A stretch of DNA of 64,000 bases from Chromobotia macracanthus (taxonomy: Eukaryota > Chordata > Actinopteri > Cypriniformes > Botiidae). The notes under the pieces are model-generated. The model searched no databases. It saw only the letters and a program-made list of their open reading frames with translations, and was not told where the DNA came from. A program made the position numbers and the translations under genes. Positions 45,195-56,605 of this stretch are shown one piece after another. How positions within the stretch are numbered: position 1 is the first letter of the stretch; every line of letters starts with the position of its first letter. Location: contig JAZGTH010000114.1 of the NCBI GenBank assembly GCA_036877525.1, forward strand, positions 498,501 through 562,500, in the 5' to 3' direction.

Positions 45195-47850
45195 ATGATA
45201 AACAGCAGTCTAAAAATTTGCACATGGAATGTTCGGGGTTTCATAGCCCTATAAAACAAAAAAATAATCTGCTATCCTAGAAAATAAAAGATTGCACAAG
45301 AAGACATTGCACTTCTCCAAGAAAGTCACCTAGACAATATAGAACATATGAAGCTACAGCAAGGTGGCTACGGACAGGTGTTATGATTATTATATGTTAT
45401 GATTAAAGGTTCTGTTCAGGGACTCGAAATTTCTTTGATGAATGTGTATTGCCCTCTAGCACACCCCTCAAATTTCCTCACTAAAATATTTTTAGAATTC
45501 TCAGCTATGGATAGTGAAGATTTTATAGTTGGAGGGGGTTTCAATTGTATTCTAAACCCTATTATGGATAGATTTTCCCAAAAAATATCCTAACGCTCTC
45601 CTAAAAGTCTTTCAATGCAATTTGAAAAAGATTTAGCGAAGTTAGACAAAGTGTATTTTAAATCTCCTCCCATATTACTGAATGAGATTACAGCTATCAG
45701 ATCCACCCTGGATTCTCTTCTGACATAAAATGCTGAGAAAAAAAGTTACATTTGTTAAGCAAAAGTGTTATGAACACATAAGTATCTGGCATATCTTATC
45801 AAGAAGAGATCTGTCTCTCAATACAATACATCTATCACTGGCTCTAATGGTAACCACTCTTACGATAACAAAAGAATTAATATTTGTTTTAAAGACTTTT
45901 TTCACTGATCACTAATTAACTAATACTTCATCAAGGGCAATGGATGATTTTTTTCTCTAGTATTAGACTGCCAACGATTACAGAAGAGCAAAGATTTATT
46001 CTTAATGCTCCTGTTACTCGAGAGGAGGTGTTGAATCGCACTGGCTAAAATTTTGGCTGTTTGTTTAGAAGGCATACTACCATTAATTATTAAAGCAGAT
46101 CAAACTGGTTTCATAAAAGGACGAAATTCATGTGATAATGATAAGGTCTTTTAAACATAATTCAGGTGTAGCAAAGAGGGGTGGACGGCTTGGGTTGCCG
46201 ATAAAGCCTTTGACCGCATAGAATGGCCTTATTTATTTTCAGTATTGATAAGGTTTGGATCAGACAGTTTTAATTACAAATGGGGGACTAGGCAGAGATG
46301 CCCCCTGTCGCCCCTCATCTTTGCAATGGCACTACATCCATTCAAGGTTTGGCTATAGGTACTACACAGCATAAAACAAGCCTTTATGCGGATGACATTT
46401 TGTTATTCATATCTTCACCTGAGTCCTCAATACCTCCTCTCATTAATATTATTACTGTATGTAGTTTGTTTTCTGGATACAAAATTAACCTAAGTCTGAA
46501 GCCATGCCTCTTGGTAGCCTAATTGATATCCCAACTATATCTCTGTTTCCCTTTAAATGGTCCCCTGCAGGATTTAGGTACCTGGGAATCTTTGTGACTC
46601 CTAACTTTAATCAGATGTATAAAATGAATGCCCTTGTTTGAGAAAATAAAACCCTGCTTTACACTATTTAGATGATCCCAGTTGTGTTTTCTTGAAAGAT
46701 TTGAATGAATGGTTAAGCTCTTTCATATGGAGCAAAAGACGACCAAGGCTTAATATGTCAGTTTTACAACTGCCAGGATCTAATGGGGATTTAGATCTAA
46801 CCAATATTAGAACATATCGGTTAGGTGCACATTTGAGAAATATTTCTAACTGGATAACAAAAGATGTCTTCTCAGTATGGTTAGATATTGACACAAGTTT
46901 ATGCAAATATTCATTACCAGACCTATAGTTTTTTAAAAAGTTTTAAAGTCATTAAAGTTAGTTGTGGTAATCCTGTTACTCTCAATACACTTAGAGCATG
47001 GCGGCTAGTTAGACACCTGGAGGGTAGGTCTAAATTTACCTCTGTATTTTCTCCAATTTTACATAATCCAGATTTTCAACCAGGAATGATGAATGCTGGC
47101 TTTAAGCTCTGGTGTGAAAAGGGCATTGTTAAGCTACAAGATTTGTTAATTAAAAATAAATTAATGTCATTTCAACAAATAATGGATAACTTGAAATTAT
47201 ACCATCTATGAATGGCACTGACTCACAGAATAGTAGGAAGAAGTTGGAAAAGGAACTATCAATTCCGATTGATGAGGATGTTTGGGAGGAAATCTGGGTG
47301 CGTGCTTAAAAAAATCAGTTTGTAACCACGCAAGAGCAATTCTGCTGAAGATTGATTGATGCCGTTTGATACAGAATTACTGGTGTAACATACTTTGTGA
47401 AATGCAAAAGATTTTAAGTTTGGATCTAGATTTAAACCCTGTGTCATTGCTACTAGGATTGCCTGATAGTAAGATAACTTCTCTGGCTAACAGAAGGCTC
47501 TTTAATGTCATGACGTTTTCTGCACGGAAAAACATTCTTTTGCAGTGGATCTCTGATAAAGCCCCCTCTGTGAAGGGCTGGCAAAAAGTGTTAATGGAGT
47601 CATTACTACTGGAAAACCTTATAATGTATAACTCATTCAAAGACGGACCTTTTCTACAAAGTATGGGAACCATTTGTAAATTATTTGGACCCTGGGATTA
47701 CCAATATTATACTGTCTGGATTTCATGGATGAAAACTTTTTCCTCTATGAGAACCTCTATGAGTTCTCTACTGAGAACTTTTACCAATATGCTGCAATTT
47801 GGACATTTGAGCTGTTATTTTTGTTTTTTTCCACTTTGCTTGTTTTAGTT
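45195..47850 (+). pseudogene. L1 ORF2 (endonuclease-reverse transcriptase), heavily decayed
   Basis: The endonuclease start 'KICTWNVRGF' at about 45,212 and 'IALLQESHLDN' are seen. Parts of the endonuclease are deleted. RT shows 'SLYADDILLFISS' near 46,378 with its catalytic pair intact, and the C-terminus shows 'ILLQWISDKAPSVKGW' near 47,530. Open pieces are 45,399-45,593, 45,730-45,915, 46,298-46,522, 46,692-47,211 and 47,366-47,848. Many stops and shifts. Confidence 0.75.
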
Positions 47851-48660
47851 CTTGTTTTAGTTTTAGATGTTGTTGATGTCTTGGTCTTTGTCTGTTGTGA
47901 CTTGCAGTTTGTGTAAAATCAATAAAAATAAATAAATTTGGTAAACCAGAACCGGGGACACTCCCCATAGGTACAGATGTACTGGCTCCACACTAAAACT
48001 GTCTGTCTTTCATTTCCCCAAGGTCCTGTAGTCAGCTGGATCCAAACTTTGAAACCAGATGATGGGGAACAGGATGATATGACCCCTGAGACAGATCAGG
48101 ATTTGATGGACTTCTTTAGTAAACTTACCCTTTTACACCTACCTCTAGCATAGTTAGTTTCGATACTTTGTTCCCTGCATAGTCACAGCAGTGTGCTGTT
48201 ATAGCTGCAATTAGTAACATTATGCTTCTGTTTCTAGCATTACACATTACGCTTGTAACATTACGCTATTTCTGTTGGTAACATTTCTCAGTGCCCGACA
48301 TATTGTCAGATGTAATTAGACCCTTACCTTAAGAGGTTTTCTAAATTGTTAATATTGCTTCTAGCTATATGATATAATTACAGTCCAAGAGACTCTTCTA
48401 TTGCAAATCCCTTATACCCCTGTCCCATAAGATGCTATCTCTTTAAATGCCATCTCCTAGTATGGCTAATTAGTCTTAATATACATTTCACAAATTATTT
48501 GCAATAATACCATGTAATCTTTGTTAAACATGTCTGACATTTGTTCTGTTGTTCTTTATTATAATTATTTTTTATTATATGTAAAGCTGCTTTGAAGCAA
48601 TGCAACATTGTAAAAAGCACTATATAAATAAAATTGAATTGAATTATTGTTAATATAATA

Positions 48661-49042
48661 ATAATTATTATTAAACAATAAAAATGATCCATTACCTTGT
48701 CTTGTTCAATTGTGGCTATGTTTTCCTCATTAATATTGTGTTCCCTTAAAAATCCAAAGATCATGCCATGTGTTTTCTGTAACGAATGATGCCCTTAAGA
48801 TCATCATTTGCCTGAGTCGTGGTCACAAGAAAGGATGTAGATCCCTCATCATAGGATCTTGAGGGAACCACTTCACATCACGTGGCCACGACAAATGCAT
48901 GTTGTTACCTCAACAAACTGATCTCTTGGCCATGACATATCACATTCCCATGAGTTAATATGTCGTGGCCTCAACATGCTACGACATTCCCACAAATTAA
49001 TATGTCTATTAATATAATATATACAAATACGTGAACTGAGAA
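48661..49042. repeat. Repeat with 'ATGTCGTGGCC' units
   Basis: From 48,780 the sequence contains repeated 'CATTCCCAYRARTTAATATG' and 'TCGTGGCCWCRAC' modules on alternating strands. The same modules recur at 63,172-63,290. Both blocks end in 'GTRAACTGAGAAG'. Family unknown. Confidence 0.5.
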
Positions 49043-49547
49043 GATCCCCGTAGTCCTGGCTTTCTTGTCTTGAGTTTTTTCTAAATTTACTTGCCAGGAT
49101 TCTGACAGCCCTGTATTTTGTGTCAGAGCATGATGTTTGGATCCTGACTCTATTCTTGTCTTGGTTCTTGCATCTCAGAATCAGGGTCTAGACCCATGCT
49201 CTGTGTCTTTGTGGCCATTGTTTTTTACTTTGTGCCATGGGCTCTCCTGTCTTGAGTCTCAACCGCATGTTTCTTCATTAATTACCCCTTCATTAGTTCA
49301 TTACCCTCACCTGCCAGGCCTCATTACCTGCCTTGTTTGCTTCCCTATTCATTGCACTTGTGTCTGCTGAATTGATGGTTTTTCTTGTCTTGTTTCAAGT
49401 TGATTATTGTATCTTGCATCATGTCTTGTTTATAGAACTAAGTATTTCAAGTCTTTTGTTCTAGTTCTGCCCCCTCATAGGAGTTTTTGTTTAAATAACT
49501 TTTTTGTGGAAAGCTGATCTGCGGCTGGGTTCTTCTGGTTTATGACA
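49043..49547 (+). repeat. Diverged solo LTR of family X
   Basis: Collinear with 16,637-17,261 ('TCAGAGCATGATGTTTGGAT', 'CTCTGTGTCTTTGTGG', 'GCGGCTGGGTTC'), ending near 'TATGACA'. The 5' terminus is eroded and no target duplication was found. The oldest of the three copies judging by divergence. Confidence 0.65.
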
Positions 49548-49779
49548 ACCCTGCCAGATGTCATTTCTCTTTACTACATGGGAAGCAAGGAGGCCAAAAA
49601 AAAAGCATTTGTGGATTTTCAGCCTGTAAGTACAGTACAATTTTTGTAATTTTTGGGTTTAAGTTTTAATAAACTTTTTAAATTTGTCTAAAGCTTGGAA
49701 CAAACATTATTTTATGATGCAACACAGACCATTATACTGAGACTGAAGGGTGTTAATATCATGACTTAGGTAATCGTTT
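49548..49779. other. No gene recognised
   Basis: Short non-coding spacer. Confidence 0.4.
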
Positions 49780-50258
49780 TACTTGTTGCTTACCAGAAGT
49801 TGAGTTTTACCCATGATTGTAACAGAAGCAGACTCGGGAACACAGATGGGCAAGTACCAACCAGACGGTTTTTAGATGTTAACAGAGATAAGGGAAACAG
49901 GTGAGTAGCAATAGTATAATTGTCCTTGAGTAAATGGAGACAGATTTGTAATGTAACGTTGATGTTTTTACCAGATAGTGGAAGTTGGAGATGACGATGG
50001 TGTCCAGGAGCTGGTAAGAGAGTGGACTGGAGAAACACTGGCACACACACAGACACTGGAGAACACAGGGAAACCAACGGAGAGCGATATCAGGTAAGTA
50101 GCTTGCATGGGAATTAATCCTTTTCCAATTAGAGACAAGACAATGTGCCTGAGGGAAGTGTGTGCTCTTATAGTGCAGGTGGTGATTGTGAAATGATGAA
50201 CAGGTGAATGTGATTAGTATTCGGGTGAATGGGATTGCCGCCTGGTGTTTCCGTGACA
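49780..50258 (-). repeat. LTR of gypsy family B, minus strand
   Basis: The minus strand begins 'TGTCACGGAAACACCAGG' at 50,258 and matches 22,518-22,690 ('GTTCATCATTTCACAATCAC', 'CACTATAAGAGCACACACTT'). It has a TATA-like element. No internal sequence follows, so it is a solo or fragmentary LTR. The 126-codon minus open frame 50,259-49,879 lies within it and is not a gene. Confidence 0.7.
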
Positions 50259-50890
50259 ATGATACTCTAAAATGAAGGTAAACATTTTAACTGGTGTTAG
50301 AGCTGACCTTTTTGTAAAGAAAGCTGACTAACAATAACTTTGTAACACTTAAAACGACCAACTTTATTAAGAAAGGCAACCCTTAGGAATACTTTATGAA
50401 TTATAAAGTGAACTTGTTGACTGTGGTCTTGCCGAAAACCTCTGTTTGAGCTGACGCAGAAACACTGCACAGTACAGCATAGCGTTATGCTTCTTGAGTC
50501 AGTTCATGAAGTGGTGTTGTGAATGGTGGATTAAAAGCTTAGGGCAACTGTCTAAAGAGAACATCCTCCAAAAAAGATATTTGTAAATAGCAACCTCAGA
50601 AAATACCACACACAAATTCAAAACAATCCATGCATGTGTGATGTTTTGGAAATGCAGATTCAACCTATGACATCTTCAGTCCATAATGTGAAGATGTCAG
50701 GTTATTTTTAATTCTGTCATCTTGTGTTTGTTTGTTTTGTATGATGTGGCTATGTTATTTGTATAAGGGTTTGTTTTATGTTTAAATATAGCTTTGGGTT
50801 ATTTTTTTTAAGTCACAAAAATGACACAAAGAGTTTTTTGTTTTATTTATATAAAGCTTGTCCATTTTATTTTCTTACCTTTGTCTCTGT
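50259..50890. other. No gene recognised
   Basis: AT-rich and non-coding. Confidence 0.45.
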
Positions 50891-51293
50891 TGTCATGGCT
50901 GCAGCATGATTTTGGGAAGTGGGGTTTTAAAAGGAAGTGCAGCCTTCCTGTCCAATTTTATGCCATTGTGAGAACAGAGTCATTGTGTTAATTCACTGTA
51001 TAAATGTATTGTTTGTTTGTTTTTTGTATCTCTTTGGGTAGTACTGATCAATTCATTTTGAAATTTATATTCAGTTGTTGAGTTTGTATTTGTATAATCA
51101 CCCTGTGACTTGGTTTGACCCTTTAAAAGACCTTGATTTGCCTTTTAGCAGTTTGTTTTTTTTGTGGTTGGGTTTTAGTGTCCTGGGTTTTTGATGGTCT
51201 CCCTGTGAAATGTAAGTTTTAAGCCAATAAAAACTTGATGGCAAGCAGTGTCTCCCTGCCTTTGCTCTGGACAAGTCCTCACACATAATGACA
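50891..51293 (+). repeat. Possible LTR
   Basis: Begins TGTCATGG and ends ATAATGACA (TGTCAT/ATGACA inverted termini). AATAAA at about 51,227 precedes a GC-rich end. The flanks TCTGT and ATCGG do not match, so the boundaries or identity may be wrong. Confidence 0.4.
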
Positions 51294-51570
51294 ATCGGGT
51301 TCTTGGCCCTTCTTACTAAGGGCCTTCTCCCCCTGACCTGCTTGTGTCAAAATTCTTCCATTTAAGAATTATGGAGGACATCTGGATACCTTCAGTGCGG
51401 AAGAAGTTTTTTTTTGTAGCTTTCCCCAGACCTGTGCCTTGCAACAATCTCGTCTCTAAGCTCTGGAGGCAGAGCTTCCTTTGACCTCATGGCTTGGTTT
51501 TTGCTCTGATATGCATTGTCAGCTGTGAGGACTTTTATAAAGAGGTGTGTGAAAGTTGTTTTCATTTTGT
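51294..51570 (-). repeat. Dispersed fish repeat fragment
   Basis: Contains 'CCTTTGACCTCATGGCTTGG' and 'TTTTTGCTCTGATATGCATT', blocks I recall from a widespread teleost repeat. I do not assign the superfamily. Confidence 0.45.
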
Positions 51571-52849
51571 TACTTTGGGGTACTGAGTGTAGATTAATGA
51601 GATAAAAATGAATTTAAAAGACAGCCTATAGTATCAGGCTGCAACATAGCAATAAATAAACTGTATGCAAAAATTATTTGGGTAGATAAAGAGAATTTTA
51701 TGATAAGAGAAACCTATACTATATTTAAGCTGAATAATTTTGATGTTTGTATTTCAATAATACCTTCCCTTATACATGTTTTGTGTATATTATTTTATAT
51801 ATTTCTATATGTTGTTGTATACCTGTTATAATAATGAAAGACTTCTTAATCTTTGCTCATGGATCTAACCAAGTTGTATGGGCTCATTGCTACAACATTA
51901 AAGTACTGATTAAAAAAAAAATATTAAACTAAAAAGGTGTTTATTTCCAAAAGCTGATTTTCCTGAATGGTCTACATCTAATCACCCACCATTACCATTG
52001 TTTGGACAACCCAGGGCTGGTATAATCCTGGTCATATCTAGCATTTTTGAGTGGTGATCAAAATTTTGGTAACCAAAAAATTTGAGAGGCCAACAATAGT
52101 GAACTAGCTTTGAAACACATTAACACATACATAGCAGCAAGCAGGATATCTGTTATTACATGTGAACTGAATTCCATGATTAGATGAACATTTTATGGTC
52201 CTGTGCTTTCCACAGAATATATATATATATATATATATAACAAAAATGTTTTGACAACTGCCTACTCTGCCTTTAAGGAGAATTGAGGTGCTTACATTAA
52301 GGATTAAGGATTAATATAAACCTATAAGTGCCATATTCTGATTTATACAGGAATATTGATGTAGATGTTAATGTGGTAAATGTGTAGCAAAACACTCAAT
52401 TTCCAGTTTGCCACTTGCAATAAACTTATAAATAAATTGACTTTGCATTTAACATGAAAAAAAGCTACATGCATATGCAAGTACATGTAATTACATGTGA
52501 GCATGCAAAATACACGTTTGTTGACATGTTGTATAAGTTCTGTTGAGCTATTTTGGAATTTGATTTCATTTCACCACTGGCACATAAACAGTGTTATTTA
52601 CATAGTATTAGATGACTGTATAGTACTATGTACCTAAAACAATGTGGCTCACCAAATGAATATGTAACAGATAACAATATATGTAACTGTTTAAGAATAT
52701 GTTTGAATGAATATGTTTAAGTAACACATTTAGTCATGATTATAAAAAACACTAAACCATTCTTCCATTGGTTCTAAGATGTGAAATGATTTTGTTAATG
52801 AATTCCTAGGTACTTATTAGTATTTAAAAATTAAATGTTTCTAAATACA
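51571..52849. other. AT-rich non-coding stretch
   Basis: Includes an (AT)n microsatellite at 52,217-52,239. No gene seen. Confidence 0.5.
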
Positions 52850-54160
52850 GAACAACTTTTGTCCTGACACCCCTTAACTCTTCCCAACAGAAGGTCGACC
52901 ATTTTGGATTTTCTGAAAAGCGCATGCCGTAAACTTTTAAATATTCCCCCTATGGATTTCATGTGATTGTCACCAAACTTGGTAAGCATAATGCCAAGAC
53001 ATTGAAGATTCAAAAGATTTGAAAGATACAAAGGGATTTTAATATCTTAAATGATATCTTAAAAAAACCAGGAAATCTCCAATAGCTACATCGAGCATTG
53101 AGCGATTGACGTTAAACTTGCCAGATATGTTTATTGTGGTGGGTTGATTACATTGATGACTGTTGTGTCACGGTCATAGCGCCACCAACTGACAACAGGA
53201 AGTGTGTCCTTTAAAACAAACTTTAAAACAATCAGCTTAAATTTAGTCAGAATAATTGGTCAGAATAATTTAGAGACATGATATAAGGTTTTAAAAGGAT
53301 TTGTGATATCTTAAATATGGTTGCCATGGCAACATTTCAACGTTTAAAACCAACTTCAGGGGTATTTTAGGCAATTAACATGCTTGACATGGTATGAAAT
53401 TTGGCATGCATCATAGTTGTCAGACATTAGACATGGGCATGGTGGGCGGGTTCTGTAGTGCTCCCTTATGACTAAGCCATTTTGATTGTATGTGGATTTT
53501 TGTCAATTCCAGACTTGTGTCCATTTTTAAATCCTCCTCAGGGATTTATGGGATTGCCACCAAATTTGGCAAATATTATGCCAAGACATTGAAGATCCTA
53601 AATTGTGAAGGGATTATTGATATCTCAAGTGGTGTTGCCATGGCAAATAAATTAATTGCAAAAAACAAAACAAGAAGTGGCTCATATCTGCTGCGTGAAT
53701 TGAGTGATCTCATTCAAATTTGAGTTGTTTTGATCCTAGAGATTGATGACGTTAGGTGCGCCACCAACTGGCAAAATGTCACCTAAAACACCTTTTTAAA
53801 AGAGTCCTTTTAAATTTACCCAAGTTTGGTTATACTTGGTCAGAAAAAGAAGAGATATTGCAATGCTAAACTGTGAACAGATTGTTGATATTTCAAACAG
53901 TGTTGCCATGGCAAGGTAATTAATGTATGGCAATAAATGGCAAAGGAAGTGTCTCATATCGTCTGTATGCATTGAGTGATCTACATCAAACTTGGGAAAT
54001 ATGTTTGTTATTGTTTGTTAAATGTTGTTATGGGCTGGTCACAATGATGTGGTTATTGTAAGTCACAGCACCACTAACTATAGTCCTCAATTAAAAGTTA
54101 AATGCATGTGACAACTATGCATAATTTCGTGAGAAGCACCAGGTGGCTTGGGCCCATCAT
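52850..54160 (+). repeat. Imperfect tandem non-coding repeat, about 270-310 bp per unit
   Basis: 'GTTGCCATGGCAA' recurs at 53,321, 53,630 and 53,903. 'GCRCCACYAACT' recurs near 53,181, 53,758 and 54,067. 'GCCAAGACATTGAAGAT' recurs near 52,992 and 53,580. Units are diverged. No coding potential: short frames such as 53,490-53,723 are chance. A reverse-strand relative lies at 21,230-21,700. Confidence 0.65.
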
Positions 54161-54610
54161 CACTGCTTGTAGCTATATTAGACTATTTAGTTTTCAGTAC
54201 GAATACACAGATTACTTATGCTGGAAACCAGTTACATCATGTTTGGTTACGACACAAAATGGAAAACTTTGATTATGAACAATACAACTAAAGTAGCTGC
54301 AATTATCACTGCAGAGTTTTCTTAAGGGGCCTTTAACTGCATTCTTGAGTGCAAAATAGCCATGTACAGACTTTTCCAAAAAAAACATTTTGTGTTCTAC
54401 AAAAAAATGTACATGTTCAATCAACATTATGAATCAACATTAGGCTGAGTTAATAAGGACAGAATAACATTTCTGAGTGAACTATTCCTATAAACATTAA
54501 ATGTCTGGAGTATGTGGAATGCATGTGCAAAATTATAGGATTTGAGAAATATCTTAGCTCTCCACAAGAGGCAGTATATATCTGTTTTAGTCACTGCTGC
54601 ATCATCACTG
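54161..54610. other. No gene recognised
   Basis: Non-coding. Would be the 3' flank of the orphan kinase exon on the minus strand. Confidence 0.4.
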
Positions 54611-55005
54611 CTAGGGCAATTTCTTGCCTGCTGAACCATCTCTCTCCTCTTTAAGTTGACTTTCAGAGGGTGGCACTGGAATAGAACAGGATAAGGGCTG
54701 AAGTGTCAAGTTGGGCGTGGACCCCATCAGGTTCAGATTCTCCATGGAGTTAGCATTGAGCAGGTGCTGGTTCTCATGTAGAGGGCAGATCACATATCGA
54801 CTTGGGTGTTGCACTTCCACAGAGGTCAGTAAGCCTGAGAGCACATGGGACCACCATTATGGGATCCTGGCCCCCCACGTAAATGATCTCTTCTGAGTCT
54901 TGGATCGGCAGATCTTCCAGGACCTTTTCCAGCTCACAGTGCAGTATCTTAATGCTTGGCCTGTCCTTCGGGCTCAGTAACCAGCAGGAGAACATGAGGG
55001 AATCG
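54611..55005 (-). pseudogene. Orphan last exon of a TAM-type (Axl/Tyro3/Mer) receptor tyrosine kinase
   Basis: On the minus strand a strong acceptor, 'TATTTCTTTGTTCTTAACAG', is followed at 55,005 by exon sequence encoding 'FSCWLLSPKDRPSIKILHCE', the end of the kinase C-lobe (subdomain XI). Next comes 'LEKVLEDLP' and 'DSEEIIYV', similar to the Axl/Mer juxta-C-terminal docking site, where a YVN motif is usual. The frame of the kinase end (55,055-54,774) differs from that of the likely tail (54,844-54,611, 'VEVQHPSRYVICP', ending in TAG). A frameshift therefore lies at about 54,830-54,870. The real receptor senses ligands such as Gas6 at the cell surface and signals through this tail. No other exons were found on the minus strand up to 64,000, and a retroelement begins about 75 bp upstream. 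Most likely a duplicated gene fragment; a sequencing error in a real gene is the alternative. Confidence 0.65.
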
Positions 55006-55287
55006 CTGTTAAGAACAAAGAAATACATATTGATTTCAATCATGTCAAAAATCATTGGCTCATATGACCAGTTAAAAGTTTACCTGGCTCGGATGCAGAT
55101 GGAGACGCAGGAGAAGGTGCAGGTGCAAGGCCGAGATGGAGCTCCATCTCGAAATACGCAGACTCGTGATTGAGGCAGATAAGCAGGTGAAACTGCAATA
55201 GCTCGAGCTTGAGGCAACAAGGTTGCCACTGGGTCTGCTGCGCAGCCAAGCCTTGCTGATTCTGCTTATGTTTCTCTGTCGGTAGAC

Positions 55288-55925
55288 ATGCCACCAGCTA
55301 CCTTTGATGTAAGTAAACACATTACATTAGTTCCACAATTTAGAGAAATGGAGGTAGACTCTTATTTCAGTGCTTTTGAGCGAATAGCTTTTTCTCTTCT
55401 TTGGCCCAAGGACATTTGGCCGCTACTCTTGCAGTGTATCTGGCAAAGCTCAAGAGGTTTGCTCCTCTCTGCCCCTAGAAGAGAGTTTAGAATATGAAAA
55501 AGTGAAGGATGCCATTCTCCGTGCCTACGAACTTATGCATATAGACAACGTTTCAGAAGCCATAATAAAGTCTCTATGCAGACGTTTGTGAGAGAAAAGC
55601 GTTGTGTTGTGTAGCGAGTAAAGTGAGCGAGTTCAGTGCTTTAAGAGAATCAGTTTTGCTTGAAGAGAAAAGCCTGTGTACTGGAGTGGGTGGTCGTATA
55701 TTTGAATGAGCAAGAGGTAACTGCATTATCTCAAGCAGCGGTACTCGCAGATGAGTTTGTTCTCACCCATAAAAATGTTTTTTTATCTGCTCGCTCGGAG
55801 AAGACTCCGATGGTTCCGCCTCCTCATCCTCAGACTTCCCGGCGAAATCTAGTCCTCGTTGCCCTAGAGAGGTAAGAAAATGTTATTATTGTCATAAACA
55901 GGGACATGTAATTGCCGATTGCCTT
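55288..55925 (+). pseudogene. gag with CCHC zinc knuckle of the Gmr1-type element
   Basis: Open frame 55,288-55,497 ('FDVSKHITLVPQFREMEVDS', 'YFSAFERIAFSLLWPKDIW') is a gag-like capsid start. Frame 55,660-55,875 ('VVYLNEQEVTALSQAAVLAD', 'EFVLTHK') continues it. Then 55,881-55,922 encodes 'CYYCHKQGHVIADC', a classic C-x2-C-x4-H-x4-C nucleocapsid knuckle. Stops and shifts separate the parts. Confidence 0.75.
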
Positions 55926-56074
55926 GGGCTGAAGCGCAAACAGCAGCAGCAGCATCAGCCTAAAAGTGTAGCATTGATGCAGTCTGTTAACAATGTGAGT
56001 AGCACTGTACTTTCAAATGACGCTCCTGATCCTAGTTATGGTCCTTATCTAACGATTCCTCCTGTGACTCTAGT

Positions 56075-56605
56075 GTGCTAGTACAGGGCACTGAAATGGG
56101 TTTTGTAAAAGGTCCATTATATCGCATACACCTGCAGTGTGATTTCGTTACTGGTTTTGTGAAAGTGGAAGTGTGTCCCTATCTTTCAGTAAAAGGAGTA
56201 GCCTTTATACTGAGAAATGATTTGGCAGGAGGTTGTGTTTTCAGTATGCGTCTGCATACTGCCCAATCTATTGCTAAAGAGTCTTTTACAACCGTGCAGG
56301 AGAACATGAAGTGGCAGCATAATAAAAGAGCTGTCCCTCGTGGTTTTCAGTCTGGAGACCAAGTGCTTATACTGTTACCTGTAGCTGGATCAGTTCTGTC
56401 TGCTCGTTTTTCTGGTCCCTATGTTGTAACAAAAAGGTTGAGTGAGACAGATTATGTCATTAATACACCTGACAGAAAACATAAGTCTCGCATCTGCCAC
56501 ATCAATATGTTAAAGGCATACCATATCAGAGAGAGAACACAGGACGAAGTTCTAGGTGGGATTGCAGGGCCCGCTGTCTCCACTGTTGCTGTAGCCTGTC
56601 GATGA
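56075..56605 (+). pseudogene. Protease end fused to integrase C-terminus, Gmr1-type element
   Basis: A single 176-codon open frame. Residues 1-53 are the region after the protease, ending 'VKGVAFILRNDLAGG'. From residue about 58 ('RLHTAQSIAKES') it is the integrase C-terminal region, including the chromatin-side GPY/F motif 'RFSGPYVV' (111-118) and 'SRICHINMLKAYH'. A deletion of about 1.5-2 kb has therefore removed the integrase zinc finger and catalytic core while keeping the frame. Confidence 0.75.

Larger units (their letters stand above)
43921..47940 (+). mobile_element. L1-clade LINE, inserted in L2 copy 3
   Basis: About 4 kb with both LINE-1 open reading frames recognisable and a 3' end at the A-rich 'AATCAATAAAAATAAATAAA' (47,917-47,936). 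L2 3' UTR sequence resumes immediately afterwards. The 5' limit is approximate. All frames are broken. Confidence 0.75.
35585..48660 (+). mobile_element. L2-clade LINE copy 3, split into three by later insertions
   Basis: Part one, 35,585-36,245: endonuclease ('THCHNHTLDLILS', 'SEDISDHYLVSCIIRLPM', 'FKYSRTITSATKDC'). Part two, 42,441-43,920: linker and RT, with 'LDLSTAFDTTDHSILL' near 43,182, 'CYADDTQLYIS' near 43,429 and 'DSNLSFEHHISNICK' (open frame 43,521-43,841). Part three, 47,941-48,660: 3' UTR ending in GAATT repeats. The parts are collinear and in one orientation, and each stops close to where the next resumes. Roughly 45 bp is missing at the first break, and the C-terminal region is missing at the second. 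A SINE and a gypsy element fill the first break and an L1 the second. RT and endonuclease frames are interrupted by stops. Confidence 0.8.

Noticed and set aside
49879..50259. 126-codon minus-strand open frame
   Set aside because: Lies inside an LTR that has a second copy at 22,518-22,690.
50886..51298. Fully supported solo LTR
   Set aside because: Terminal inverted bases fit, but the flanking five bases differ, so it is listed only as a possible LTR.
55052..55320. Minus-strand exons continuing the orphan kinase gene
   Set aside because: No kinase motif appears in these frames, and the same DNA on the plus strand reads as the start of the Gmr1-type gag.
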